Counted from the stretch's first letter, positions 27,722-36,703 are shown. The stretch: DNA of 64,000 bases from Acuticoccus kalidii (GCF_021556395.1 NZ_JAKGCS010000036.1:682001-746000); one strand, 5' to 3'. The notes: generated by a model from the letters alone, not told the origin. Numbers and translations are program-made.

Positions 27722-28968
27722 GCGAGCCCGCTCGTTCCGTTCCGCGTCCCCTACCGGTCGCTGGACCGGGAGGGGCAGGGGCGCGGTCCGCACCGCCCGG
27801 CATCGGGCGGGCGGACGGCGCGCGGGCCCACGGCATTGCGGCCGGGGCCCGGCACGGCATCCTTGCCCGCCTTTCGAGGCGGGCGGGGGATCTCCTCCTC
27901 TCGGACTATTTCGTCCTCTATCTGTCGCTCGCTTACGTCCTCGTCCTGTTGCCGTTTCTGCCGACGCTGTCGAACCCGGCGAACCTGTCCAATGTCCTAT
28001 CCAATATGTGGCCGCTTTTGGTGGTCGCGGTGGGGCAGACCTTCGTCCTGACGATCGCCGGGATCGACCTCAGCCAAGGCTCGGTCATCGGGCTCGCAAG
28101 CGTCGTCGGCGGGGCGTTGCTCGCGGTTGGCGGGTCGGGCGCGGTGCTGGAGAATGCGCCGCTCTGGGGAACCGTTCTCACCGAAGAGGGCGGGCCGCTC
28201 GCCGGCGTGCCCTACGGACTTCTCGTCGGCATCGTCGCGATGCTCGTGACCGGGGCGATCATCGGTCTCATCAACGGCGTCTCCGTCGCCTATCTCAACA
28301 TGCCGCCCTTCATGGTGACGCTCGTCGGCCTCATCGGCATCGGCGCCTTCGCGATCTGGCTCACCCAATCGGAGAATATCAGGCCGCTGCCCGACAGTTT
28401 CGTCGAACTCGGCAAGGGCGATCTCGTCTCCGTCTATCTCGGCGCGCAGGACGAGCCGCGCATCCCACGCCGGCAGATCTATTCCTTCGTGACCTATCCG
28501 ATGGTGATCGCTCTCCTGATCGCGATCGGCGCGCATCTTTTGCTCTCGCGCACGGTGTTCGGCCGCTATGTCTACGCGATCGGGGCGAACCGGCGCGCGG
28601 CGGAGATTTCCGGGGTCCCGGTCAAGCGCATCATCGTCGCCGTTTTCATCATTTCGGCGGTGTGCGCGGCGGCGGGGTCGATCCTCTATTCGGCACGGCT
28701 CGAGGCGGGCCGGCCGACGCTCGGCGAGGGCGCCTTCCTGCTCGATGTCGTCGGCGCGGTGGTGATCGGCGGGACGAGCCTCTTCGGCGGCAAGGGGAAG
28801 ATCATCTGGACGGTGTGGGGCGTCCTCTTCTTCGTCCTCCTCTCCAACACGCTCAACCTTATGAACCTGTCGTCCTTCCACATCGACATGGTGAAGGGCG
28901 GGGTGATCCTCGCCGCGGCGATGCTCGACGTTCTGCGAACGCGATTGATGCGGGAGAGGGCGATATGA
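27718..28968 (+). CDS. ABC sugar importer permease with long N-terminal extension
   Basis: A 416-residue RbsC-type inner-membrane permease, longer than the usual 320-340. It starts at a GTG overlapping the binding-protein stop (GTGA) and has about 60 residues of Pro/Ala/Gly/Arg-rich cytoplasmic extension before the first membrane segment (DYFVLYLSLAYVLVLLPFL). Signatures: FVLTIAGIDLSQGSVIGL, AIGANRRAAEISGVPVKR (ATPase-contact loop) and VGAVVIGGTSLFGGKGK. A long extra loop (SENIRPLPDSFVELGKGDLV) lies mid-protein and is predicted periplasmic. It overlaps the ATPase gene by 4 bases. Confidence 0.88.
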   Translation: MSEPARSVPRPLPVAGPGGAGARSAPPGIGRADGARAHGIAAGARHGILARLSRRAGDLLLSDYFVLYLSLAYVLVLLPFLPTLSNPANLSNVLSNMWPLLVVAVGQTFVLTIAGIDLSQGSVIGLASVVGGALLAVGGSGAVLENAPLWGTVLTEEGGPLAGVPYGLLVGIVAMLVTGAIIGLINGVSVAYLNMPPFMVTLVGLIGIGAFAIWLTQSENIRPLPDSFVELGKGDLVSVYLGAQDEPRIPRRQIYSFVTYPMVIALLIAIGAHLLLSRTVFGRYVYAIGANRRAAEISGVPVKRIIVAVFIISAVCAAAGSILYSARLEAGRPTLGEGAFLLDVVGAVVIGGTSLFGGKGKIIWTVWGVLFFVLLSNTLNLMNLSSFHIDMVKGGVILAAAMLDVLRTRLMRERAI

Positions 28969-30461
28969 CGGCGCTTTTGCGGTTCGACGATCTGTCGAAA
29001 TCCTTCTTCGGCGTCAGCGCCGTCGACGGCGTCACGCTCGACGTGCCGGAATACGGGGTGCTCGGGCTCATCGGCGAGAACGGGGCCGGAAAGTCGACGC
29101 TGATGAATATGGTCGGCGGCGTCGTCGAACCGTCCGGCGGGCGGATGTTGTGGCGGGGCGAGCCATATGCGCCGCGCGATGCGGCCGAGGCGAGCGCGCG
29201 GGGCGTCGCCTTTATCCATCAGGAGCTCAATCTCTTCTTCAACCTCACGGTCGCGGAGAATCTCTTCGTCGACGGGTTTCCGAAGCGCTTCGGCCTCATC
29301 GATCGCGGCGCGATCCGGCGCCGGGCCGCCGAGTTGATGGAGGCGCTCGACCTCGACGTGTCGCCCGATGCGCTCATCGAGGATCTGTCGGCGGGCGAGC
29401 GGCAACTCGTGGAGATCGCGAAGGCGCTGCACCGCGATGCCGATCTCATCATCTTCGACGAGCCGACGACCTCGCTCACCCCGCGTGAGACGGTGCGGCT
29501 TTTCGAGGTGATCGGCCGCCTCAAGGCGCAGGGGAAGACGATCATCTATATCAGCCACGTGCTCGGCGACGTCGCCGCGCTCTGCACCCATATCGCGGTG
29601 CTGCGCGACGGAACGCTCGTCGAGGCGGCGCCGGCCGAGGCCTTCACCATCCCTCGCATGATCCACGCGATGATCGGGCGCGAACTCTCCGGCCTTTTTC
29701 CGGCGCGCACCGCACGGCCCGCAGAGGAGACGGTGTTTTCGGTCGCCGCCCTCTCGCAGCCCGGCGTCATCGAGGACGTCTCTTTCGAGATCAAAGGCGG
29801 CGAAATCCTCGGCCTTTTCGGGTTGATGGGGTCCGGCCGCAGCGAACTCGCGCGCATTCTGTTCGGCCTCGATTCCCATCAGGGCGGCGCCATCGCGATC
29901 GACGGCCGGCCGCTGTCGGGCGGCGCGCGCGAGCGGATCGCCGCGGGCCTCGCCTTCGTCACCGAAGACCGACGCGCGGAGGGGCTGATGATGGATGCGC
30001 CGATCGCCGACAATCTCTCGCTCGTCTCGATCGCCCGCTTCGGCCGCACGCCGTTCGCGATGATCGACACGGAGGCGGTCGAGGCGGACACGGCGGCGAT
30101 CGCCGATCAGGTTCGCCTCAAGGCCGGCAATATCCGCCGCCAGCCGGCCAAATCGCTGTCGGGCGGCAATCAGCAGAAGGTCGTCATCGGCAAGTGGCTG
30201 ATGCAGAACCCGCGCGTCTTCATCCTCGACGAGCCGACCCGTGGTGTCGATGTCGGCGCGAAATACGAGATCTACGTCCTCGCCGACCGGCTCGCGGCGG
30301 CGGGTGGGGCGGTGCTCTTCATATCGTCCGAGATCGAGGAGTTGATGGGCGTGTGCGACCGCATCCTCGTGATGAGCCAGGGCGAGATCGTCGGCGGGTT
30401 CGACGCACCGCCCTTCGAGCAATCGGCCATCCTCTCGATGGCCTTCCGGCAAGCGGCATGA
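28965..30461 (+). CDS. ABC sugar importer ATPase (two NBDs, RbsA-like)
   Basis: A 498-residue cytoplasmic ATPase with two nucleotide-binding domains. NBD1: Walker A GENGAGKST, Q-loop HQELNLF, signature LSAGERQ, Walker B IIFDEPTTSL. NBD2: GLMGSGRSELARILFG (degenerate Walker A normal for this family), LSGGNQQK and Walker B FILDEPTRGVD, here with the normal D-E order, unlike the fused protein of the left importer. It overlaps permease genes on both sides by 4 bases (ATGA). Confidence 0.92.
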   Translation: MTALLRFDDLSKSFFGVSAVDGVTLDVPEYGVLGLIGENGAGKSTLMNMVGGVVEPSGGRMLWRGEPYAPRDAAEASARGVAFIHQELNLFFNLTVAENLFVDGFPKRFGLIDRGAIRRRAAELMEALDLDVSPDALIEDLSAGERQLVEIAKALHRDADLIIFDEPTTSLTPRETVRLFEVIGRLKAQGKTIIYISHVLGDVAALCTHIAVLRDGTLVEAAPAEAFTIPRMIHAMIGRELSGLFPARTARPAEETVFSVAALSQPGVIEDVSFEIKGGEILGLFGLMGSGRSELARILFGLDSHQGGAIAIDGRPLSGGARERIAAGLAFVTEDRRAEGLMMDAPIADNLSLVSIARFGRTPFAMIDTEAVEADTAAIADQVRLKAGNIRRQPAKSLSGGNQQKVVIGKWLMQNPRVFILDEPTRGVDVGAKYEIYVLADRLAAAGGAVLFISSEIEELMGVCDRILVMSQGEIVGGFDAPPFEQSAILSMAFRQAA

Positions 30462-31447
30462 GGGGCACCATGGGCGATCTCCTCGCACGGCTCCTGCTGA
30501 AGAACGCGACGGCGCTGATTTTCGCCGGCGTCGTCCTCCTCTTTTACGCGCAGGCCCCGCATTTCCTGTCGGTCGAAAACTTCGCCAATATCGTCAAACA
30601 ATCCTCCTTTATCGGGATTTCGGCGGTCGGCATTTCCTTCGTGCTCCTCACGCGCGGGATCGACCTGTCGGTCGGCTCCGTGATGTATCTCGGGCCGCTG
30701 ATCGCCGGCTTCGCGATGCGCGATCTCGGCATCGGCGTGGCGGGCGGGCTCGTGACGGCGGCGATCGCGGGGATCGCGATGGGGGCGCTCAACGCGCTCT
30801 TCATCGTCCGCTTCAATATCGCGCCCTTCATCGTCACCCTGGCGACGCTCTTCTTCTTTCGCGGGGCGGGCACCTGGATGACGAGTTCGCGCCAGTTCGA
30901 CTTCGACCGGTCGCTCCTCGATTTCGGCCTCTCCTCAGTCGCGGGCGTTCCGGTGCCGGTGGTGTTCTTCGTGGTGTTCGTGGTGCTTGCCCACATCGTG
31001 CTCTCGCGCACCACGTTCGGGCGGCAGATCTATGCCGTGGGCGCCGACCCTGAGGTGGCGCGCAAGGCCGGCGTCCGCGTCGAGTTCGTGAAGGCGCGGG
31101 TCTATATGATCTCGTCCGGCTGTGCGGCGGTGGCCGGGTTCGTCCTGATCGCGCAGATCGGCCGGCTCGATGTCGCCTTCGGTGAGGGCCGCGAGTTCGA
31201 CGTGATCGCGGCCGCGGTTCTCGGCGGCGTCAGCCTCTTCGGCGGGATCGGCTCGGCGCTCGGCGCTGCGGTGGGGGCGCTCCTCATCCAGACGGTGAAG
31301 ACCGGGCTCGTCTTCACGACGGTCAATCTCTACCTCCAACCGATCGTGCTCGCGGGGGTGATCTTCGCCGCGGTGCTCATCGATTCGTTGCGCGTCATCC
31401 GGCTGCGCGCCACGCGCAAACGGTCGATCCGGCCGCTGACGCGCTGA
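30458..31447 (+). CDS. ABC sugar importer second permease
   Basis: A 329-residue RbsC-type permease with FVLLTRGIDLSVGSVMYL, AVGADPEVARKAGVRVEF and AAVLGGVSLFGGIGSALG. It differs clearly from the first permease (no long N-terminal extension), so the importer core is probably a heterodimer. I chose the ATG at 30458 because it overlaps the ATPase stop (ATGA), like its neighbours; the ATG at 30470 is an alternative. The protein ends in a basic tail (RLRATRKRSIRPLTR). It is the last gene of the coupled set. Confidence 0.88.
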   Translation: MRGTMGDLLARLLLKNATALIFAGVVLLFYAQAPHFLSVENFANIVKQSSFIGISAVGISFVLLTRGIDLSVGSVMYLGPLIAGFAMRDLGIGVAGGLVTAAIAGIAMGALNALFIVRFNIAPFIVTLATLFFFRGAGTWMTSSRQFDFDRSLLDFGLSSVAGVPVPVVFFVVFVVLAHIVLSRTTFGRQIYAVGADPEVARKAGVRVEFVKARVYMISSGCAAVAGFVLIAQIGRLDVAFGEGREFDVIAAAVLGGVSLFGGIGSALGAAVGALLIQTVKTGLVFTTVNLYLQPIVLAGVIFAAVLIDSLRVIRLRATRKRSIRPLTR

Positions 31448-31601
31448 CGGGTCCCCGCCGGGGTGGTGGCGCGCTGCCGCTCCCTCCGGCGGACGGCCGC
31501 GATCTTGCACGCCGAAAAGCGATTGCACGGCGGGGTTGATTTCCGCTCGGACGGATTCGCGCTATCGCCTGCCTCAAATGTCGCAGATAGGGAGGAAGAT
31601 C

Positions 31602-32363
31602 GTGTTCGACGATCTCAAAGGAAAACGCGTCCTCATCACCGGCGCGAGCACGGGCATCGGCGCCGACGTCGCGATCGCCTTCGGGGCGGCCGGGGCCAAG
31701 GTCGGCGTCGTCGCCAACCGCAATGTCGCGGCGGGCGAGGCCGTCGTGAAGGCCGCGCGCGAGGCGGGCGGCGAGGCCGAGCTGTTCACCGCCGACGTCT
31801 CGAAGACCGAGGCGTGCCGCGGCCTCGTCGAGGCGTTTGTCGCGCGTTTCGGCGGGATCGACGTGCTCGTCAACAATGCGGGCGCGTTGCTTCACCGGGT
31901 CGGCACAGAGGCGGTGACGGACGAGACCTACGATGCGGTGCTCGATCTCAATATCCGCTCGGTGGTCATGATGTGCCGCTTCGCGATCCCGCACATGAAG
32001 GCGGCGGGCGGCGGTTCGATCATCTCGACCGGCTCGATCGCCGGGCGTGACGGGGGCGGCATCGGCTCGATGCTCTATGGCGGCTCGAAGGCGTTCGTGC
32101 ACGACTGTATGCGCAATATGGCGAAGGAATTCGCCGCGGACGGCATTCGCGCCAACACGGTGGCGCCCGGTTATATCGAGACGCCGTTCCACGCCGAGAC
32201 GCCCGTCGCGCGCAAGGAAGCGATGGTGAACGCGGTGCCGATGAAGCGCCCGGGAACGCCTGCCGAGTGCGTGCCGATCTATCTCTTCTTCGCCTCGAAT
32301 GCCTGCAGCGGCTACATCACCGGCCAGATCATGGACGTGAACGGCGGGCAGATCATGCCCTGA
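31602..32363 (+). CDS. SDR-family NAD(P)-dependent dehydrogenase
   Basis: A 253-residue short-chain dehydrogenase: TGASTGIG cofactor loop near the N-terminus, NNAGA, catalytic Ser in STGSIAG, YGGSK with the catalytic Tyr and Lys, and the VAPGYIETPF segment. I chose the GTG at 31602 because AGGGAGGA lies 6 bases upstream and the protein then begins MFDDLKGKRVLITG. A 154-base gap separates it from the permease, so it may have its own promoter. Its job in apiose use, if any, could be oxidation or reduction of a related polyol or sugar; sequence does not tell. Confidence 0.85.
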   Translation: MFDDLKGKRVLITGASTGIGADVAIAFGAAGAKVGVVANRNVAAGEAVVKAAREAGGEAELFTADVSKTEACRGLVEAFVARFGGIDVLVNNAGALLHRVGTEAVTDETYDAVLDLNIRSVVMMCRFAIPHMKAAGGGSIISTGSIAGRDGGGIGSMLYGGSKAFVHDCMRNMAKEFAADGIRANTVAPGYIETPFHAETPVARKEAMVNAVPMKRPGTPAECVPIYLFFASNACSGYITGQIMDVNGGQIMP

Positions 32364-32386
32364 GGCGCTCGAAGCGCCCAAAAAGA

Positions 32387-32416
32387 AACGCCGGGGCAGC
32401 GATGCCCCGGCGTTTT
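32387..32416. terminator. Bidirectional terminator between the SDR gene and the TRAP operon
   Basis: A perfect 12-bp stem (AACGCCGGGGCA at 32387-32398 with TGCCCCGGCGTT at 32403-32414) with a GCGA tetraloop, preceded by A-rich and followed by TTTT sequence. It can end both converging transcripts. Confidence 0.85.
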
Positions 32417-32438
32417 GCGTTGCGATGGTGCGCCCGTC

Positions 32439-33743
32439 TCAGCCCACGAACTGGGGCATGAAGAGACGGGGCAGGAAGAGGATCACGCTCGGCAGGAGGA
32501 TGATCGCGAGGAGCACCAGGAGCATCGGCACGAGCAGCACTAAGACGTCCTTTAATGTGTCGACGAGACGGATCTTGCCGATCGAGGCCGCGATCAGCAG
32601 GCAAAGCCCGTAAGGCGGCGTGATCAGGCCGAAGGACAGGCTCACGACACCGATGATCGCGAAGTGGATCGGATTCATGCCGACATGCTCCGTCACCGGC
32701 ATCAACACGGTCCCGAGAATGATGATCGCGGGGATCGCGTCGATGAACATGCCGATGATCAGGAAGGCGAGCGCCACCATGATGCCGGTGCCGATCAGCC
32801 CGAGACCGAGCATTTCGATCTGCGAGACGAGGGCGGCCGGGATCTTGAAGTAGGCGAGGCACCAGCCGAACGCCGACGCCGTGCCGATGCAGAACAGCGA
32901 GATCGCGGCGAAGCGGGCGCTGTCATAAAGGATCGACGGGAGGCGGCGGATCGGCACCGTCCGATAGAGGAGGACGCCGAGCACGAGCGAGTAGAGCACC
33001 GCCACGACGGACGCTTCGGTCGGCGTGAAGAAGCCGCCGACGATGCCGCCGATGATGATGAGCGGCGTCACGAGCGCGAGCGATGCGCCGGTGACGGCGG
33101 AGATCAGTTCGCGCAGGTTGGAGCGCACCGACACCGGATAATTCCGCCGCTTGGCGTAGATATAGACCGTCAGCATCTGCGAGCCGGCGATCAACAGGCC
33201 CGGAATGACGCCGGCGAGGAACAGTCCGCCGATCGAGACCGACATCAGCCCGCCCCAGACGACCATGAGGATCGACGGCGGAATGACGACGCCCATCACG
33301 CTCGAGCACGCCGTGATCGCGACCGAGAAGGAGGTGTCGTAGCCCTCTTTCTTCATTTGCGGGATGAGGAGGGAGCCGATACCCGCCGCATCCGCCGTCG
33401 ACGAGCCGGAGATGCCGGCAAACAGCATCGACACGACGACGTTGACGTGGCCGAGACCGCCCGGAAGGTGGCCGACGAGCGCCTGCGAGAGCCGGATCAG
33501 CCGGTCGGTGATGCCGGCTCCGTTCATGAGGTTCGCCGCGAGCAGGAAGAACGGCACCGCGAGGAGCACGAACGCGTTGTAGCTCTTGAACATCTCCCGC
33601 ATCAGAAGCAGGGGCGTCAGCCGCGGCTCGATGAAGAAGACGGGCGTGACCGCGAGCGCCAGGGCGAAGGCCACCGGCACGCGCAGAATGATCAATAAGG
33701 CGAAGCCACCAAACAGGATCGCCGCGACTTCACCCGGTCCCAC
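32439..33743 (-). CDS. dctM: TRAP transporter large permease (DctM-type)
   Basis: A 434-residue inner-membrane protein with about twelve hydrophobic segments that couples sodium or proton flow to uptake of an organic acid. Family signatures: ILFGGFALLIILRVPVAFAL at the N-terminus, MLFAGISGSSTADAAGIG, ACSSVMGVVIPPSI and GGFFTPTEASVVA; near the end SFGLITPPYGLCLLI. I chose the GTG at 33743 (GGAAAAG a few bases upstream) because it gives the normal DctM N-terminus and a 14-base overlap with the small permease; a GTG at 33779 would add 12 residues. The substrate is unknown. Confidence 0.85.
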   Translation of the reverse strand: MGPGEVAAILFGGFALLIILRVPVAFALALAVTPVFFIEPRLTPLLLMREMFKSYNAFVLLAVPFFLLAANLMNGAGITDRLIRLSQALVGHLPGGLGHVNVVVSMLFAGISGSSTADAAGIGSLLIPQMKKEGYDTSFSVAITACSSVMGVVIPPSILMVVWGGLMSVSIGGLFLAGVIPGLLIAGSQMLTVYIYAKRRNYPVSVRSNLRELISAVTGASLALVTPLIIIGGIVGGFFTPTEASVVAVLYSLVLGVLLYRTVPIRRLPSILYDSARFAAISLFCIGTASAFGWCLAYFKIPAALVSQIEMLGLGLIGTGIMVALAFLIIGMFIDAIPAIIILGTVLMPVTEHVGMNPIHFAIIGVVSLSFGLITPPYGLCLLIAASIGKIRLVDTLKDVLVLLVPMLLVLLAIILLPSVILFLPRLFMPQFVG

Positions 33744-34224
33744 TGCGCTTTTCCAATCTATAGGTTGAGAACACTTCACCGATCTTCTCGGCGATGAACA
33801 GGAGCCAGATCACCCCGGCGAGCGGCCATGCGCCGTAAATATAGAGCATCGGCAGCCCCGAGATTTCCGAGCGCTGGCGCATCCCGAGTTTGGCGAAATC
33901 GATCCCGAAATAGACGAAGGTGATTCCGGCGAGGCCGACGGCGGCGATGGGGATGAGCTGGAGGGTGAGAGCGAATTTCGGATTTTCCGGCCGGGGCAGG
34001 AGGTCGACCTCGAAGTGGGTCCAGTCCCGCACCGCGATCATCGCGCCGACCATGATGATCCACACGAAACAAAGCCGGGCAATCTCTTCCGTCCAGATAT
34101 AGCGCGGGACGTACCCGGAATATCGGCTCAAGATCTGCATCGTCACGGGAACGATGAGCAACGCCATCAGCAAGGTCAGGACGACCCTGAGGAGGCGATA
34201 AAGGCCTTCACAAAGTAAATGCAT
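33730..34224 (-). CDS. dctQ: TRAP transporter small permease (DctQ-type)
   Basis: The 164-residue membrane protein has four hydrophobic segments and the DctQ hallmark IWTEEIARLCFVWIIMVGAMIAVRD. It pairs with the large permease downstream, whose start lies inside this gene, and with the binding protein upstream. The gap to the binding-protein gene holds a strong hairpin. Confidence 0.88.
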   Translation of the reverse strand: MHLLCEGLYRLLRVVLTLLMALLIVPVTMQILSRYSGYVPRYIWTEEIARLCFVWIIMVGAMIAVRDWTHFEVDLLPRPENPKFALTLQLIPIAAVGLAGITFVYFGIDFAKLGMRQRSEISGLPMLYIYGAWPLAGVIWLLFIAEKIGEVFSTYRLEKRSGTG

Positions 34225-34262
34225 CGACCGCTTTCATGTCTGAGGAGACGGTGAATACACAA

Positions 34263-34290
34263 GCGGCGGGCACCCGAGAGCACCCGCCGC
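34263..34290 (-). repeat. Stem-loop between the TRAP binding-protein and small-permease genes
   Basis: GCGGCGGG (34263-34270) and CCCGCCGC (34283-34290) form an 8-bp stem with a 12-base loop, without a clear T-run on the minus strand. Hairpins at this place commonly protect the binding-protein message and lower expression of the membrane genes. Confidence 0.55.
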
Positions 34291-34311
34291 CAGAGACTAA
34301 AGCCGCTCGCC

Positions 34312-35304
34312 TCAGTTGGACGGGGCTTCGACGGCCTGGATCTTCTCCAGCACGTCGAGGGCACCGAGCTCCTCGGCGTAGGCGCGCTGCACCGGCTCGG
34401 CGAGCTCGAGGAGCTTGTCGCGCTCGGTGAACTCGTGCGTCGTCAGGAGGCCGTCGGCTTCCATCTTGGCGAGCTTCTCGGCGTCCTGCGTGCTTTCGAT
34501 CTCACGGCCGAGCTTGCCGCCTTCCTTGCCCGCCTTGAGGACGCATTCCTGCTCCTCGGGCGTCAGGCGCTCGAAGGTGGCGTTGGAGAACGCGATCGGA
34601 CGGACCGTGATGGCGTGCTGGGTCTTCGCAATGTGCGGGCCGACTTCGTAGAACTTCATCTGCTCGAGGCCCGCCGCCTCGTTCTCGGCCGCGTCGATCA
34701 CGCCGGTCTGGATGGCGTTATAGACCTCGGAATAGGCGATCACCGACGGCGCGGCCTGGACGGCCTCGAAGATGCGCGTCTGGATCGGGGCGCCCATCAC
34801 GCGCATCGGAAGATCCTTCAGCTCTTCCATGTTGGTGATCGGACGGTTGACGATGAGGTTGCGGGTGCCGCCGCCGGCATAGCCGATGAGCAGGACGTCG
34901 GCCTGCTGAAGCACGTCCTCGGCGAGCGGATCGAGCGCGCCGGCATCGATCGCCGCGTTCCAGTGATTGATGTCACGGAACAGGAACGGCATGTCCATCA
35001 GCGGGGCCTTCTGGGAGAAGGTCGACATGTGCGAGGGGCTGACGACCGCATAGTCGATCGCGATGCCCTGGCTCATGTTTTCGAAATAGTCCTTCTCGAG
35101 GCCGAGCTCGGAGTTGAGGTGAAGCTCGAACGTCAGCGAGCCACCGGAGCACTCGGACGCGACTTCCTCGAATTTGCGGAGCGCCTTGGTGAAGGCGTGG
35201 TCTTCGTTGAACTGGACGGCGCCGACGAGTTCGGTGGCCACGGCCGGGGCGGCCATAAAGGCGCCGAGCGCGCACGCGCAGGCAACCGTAGTGAAACGGT
35301 TCAT
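34312..35304 (-). CDS. dctP: TRAP transporter periplasmic binding protein (DctP-type)
   Basis: A 330-residue secreted protein. The signal peptide reads MNRFTTVACACALGAFMAAPAVA; GGGAGGAAG lies just before the ATG at 35304, which decides this start over upstream codons. Family motifs: RVMGAPIQTRIFEAVQA, where the conserved Arg binds the ligand carboxylate, and SEVYNAIQTGVIDAAENE. The ligand is therefore an organic acid. The divergent SMP-30-type lactonase suggests a sugar acid or lactone-derived acid (inference). Confidence 0.9.
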   Translation of the reverse strand: MNRFTTVACACALGAFMAAPAVATELVGAVQFNEDHAFTKALRKFEEVASECSGGSLTFELHLNSELGLEKDYFENMSQGIAIDYAVVSPSHMSTFSQKAPLMDMPFLFRDINHWNAAIDAGALDPLAEDVLQQADVLLIGYAGGGTRNLIVNRPITNMEELKDLPMRVMGAPIQTRIFEAVQAAPSVIAYSEVYNAIQTGVIDAAENEAAGLEQMKFYEVGPHIAKTQHAITVRPIAFSNATFERLTPEEQECVLKAGKEGGKLGREIESTQDAEKLAKMEADGLLTTHEFTERDKLLELAEPVQRAYAEELGALDVLEKIQAVEAPSN

Positions 35305-35788
35305 AGCTTCCTCCCAATATACGTTCGTTGCCGAACTGTGTTGTTGGGGGAGTGTTTTCGATTGGAGGCGACCTGTCAATCGATCTAGTAGCCCGATTGT
35401 TGAACAAATTGGCGACAAGGATGGCCAGGCAAACCGGCCAACTGACACCCTGTTTGGGCAAATCGACAACCCGAAACCAAACGGGCTCCCGCGCGTCCTT
35501 TGACGTTTCGCCATCTTCTGATCGCTTTATGTGCACATTGTACGATCACCGGACCACAGGTTTCGCGCACCCCGACCTTGTGGATGGTCTCCGCCTCCGG
35601 CGAGCAAGGGCGACGGGCGCGTCGCGCGGCATCGATGCAGGAAAGCATTGCGCTGCCGACACCTCTTCTGGCAGGCGAGAAACGGGCCTATCGTCGTGAT
35701 CGGCCCGCCCGACAAGGGCCGATCCATGATGAGCGACGGTCGGTCGGCCGCCTCGCTTTGCCAAGAAACGAAATGAGAGAGGGGCGCC
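35305..35788. promoter_or_regulatory. Divergent intergenic region between the TRAP operon and the SMP-30 gene
   Basis: This 484-base stretch has no convincing gene. It holds TTGTTGAACAA (35397-35407), a perfect palindrome that fits the FadR-subfamily operator pattern TnGTnnnACnA; a GTTCG-ttgc-CGAAC inverted repeat (35323-35336) in the dctP leader; and TTGACA on the minus strand (35374-35379), a consensus -35 box for dctP with only a weak -10 candidate (AACACT). The 300 bases before the SMP-30 gene show nothing else clear apart from its GAGAGGGG ribosome binding site. Confidence 0.45.
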
Positions 35789-36703
35789 ATGTACGCCGAA
35801 CACGTCGACGTTATCGACCGGTCGTTCACGAAGCTCGCGCAGGGCAACGTCTATATGGAGAAGCTGTGGACCGGGGCGCGCTGGACCGAAGGTCCGGCCT
35901 ATTTCGCCGCCGGCCGCTATCTCGTCTTCTCCGACATCCCGAACAATCGCATGATGCGATATGACGAGACGGACGGCAGCGTCTCGGTCTTCCGCTCCCC
36001 CTCCAACAACACCAACGGCAACACGCGCGACGCCGAGGGCCGCCTTGTGAGCTGCGAGCATCTCGGCCGCCGGGTCACGCGGACCGAGCATGACGGAACG
36101 ATCACGGTGATCGCCGATCGGTTCGAGGGCAAGCGCCTCAACTCGCCGAACGACGTCGTCGTCCATATCGACGGCAGCATCTGGTTCACCGATCCGACCT
36201 ACGGCATCGATATCGACTATGAAGGCGCCCGCGCGGAGAGCGAGATCGGCGCCTCCAACGTCTACCGCGTCGATCCGGGCACCGGCGCGGTGGAGGCGGT
36301 CGCGACGGATTTCGTGAAGCCGAACGGGCTCGCCTTCACGCCCGATTATTCGCGTCTCTTCATCGCCGACACCGGGGCGAGCCATGTCGAGAACGGGCCG
36401 CGCCATATTCGCGAGTTCGCGGTTGACGGGAAGCGGCTGTCGGGCGGGGCGCTGTTCGCCGAATGCAGCTACGGCATGTTCGACGGTTTTCGTTTCGACG
36501 TGTTCGGGAATCTGTGGACGAGCGCGGGGGACGGCGTCCACTGCTACAATCCGAGCGGCGATCTCGTCGGCAAATTGCGCGTGCCGGAGGTCGTGGCGAA
36601 CGTGTCGTGGGGCGGGCCGCGTCTCAACCGCCTTTATATTTGCGGCACGTCCTCGCTCTACGCGACCTACCTGCGCACGAACGGCATGCCGTATCCGAGC
36701 TGA
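35789..36703 (+). CDS. SMP-30/gluconolactonase-family lactonase
   Basis: The 304-residue protein is a six-bladed beta-propeller lactonase of the SMP-30/LRE family, which hydrolyse sugar lactones with a divalent metal. Metal and substrate residues are visible: E34 in WTEGPAYF, the Asn in LNSPNDVVV, and the Asp in FIADTGASH; PNGLAFTPD is another family signature. No signal peptide, so cytoplasmic. It is divergent from the TRAP importer, which suggests shared control. ApnL already supplies a lactonase for apionolactone, so this enzyme more likely serves another sugar lactone. Confidence 0.85.
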   Translation: MYAEHVDVIDRSFTKLAQGNVYMEKLWTGARWTEGPAYFAAGRYLVFSDIPNNRMMRYDETDGSVSVFRSPSNNTNGNTRDAEGRLVSCEHLGRRVTRTEHDGTITVIADRFEGKRLNSPNDVVVHIDGSIWFTDPTYGIDIDYEGARAESEIGASNVYRVDPGTGAVEAVATDFVKPNGLAFTPDYSRLFIADTGASHVENGPRHIREFAVDGKRLSGGALFAECSYGMFDGFRFDVFGNLWTSAGDGVHCYNPSGDLVGKLRVPEVVANVSWGGPRLNRLYICGTSSLYATYLRTNGMPYPS

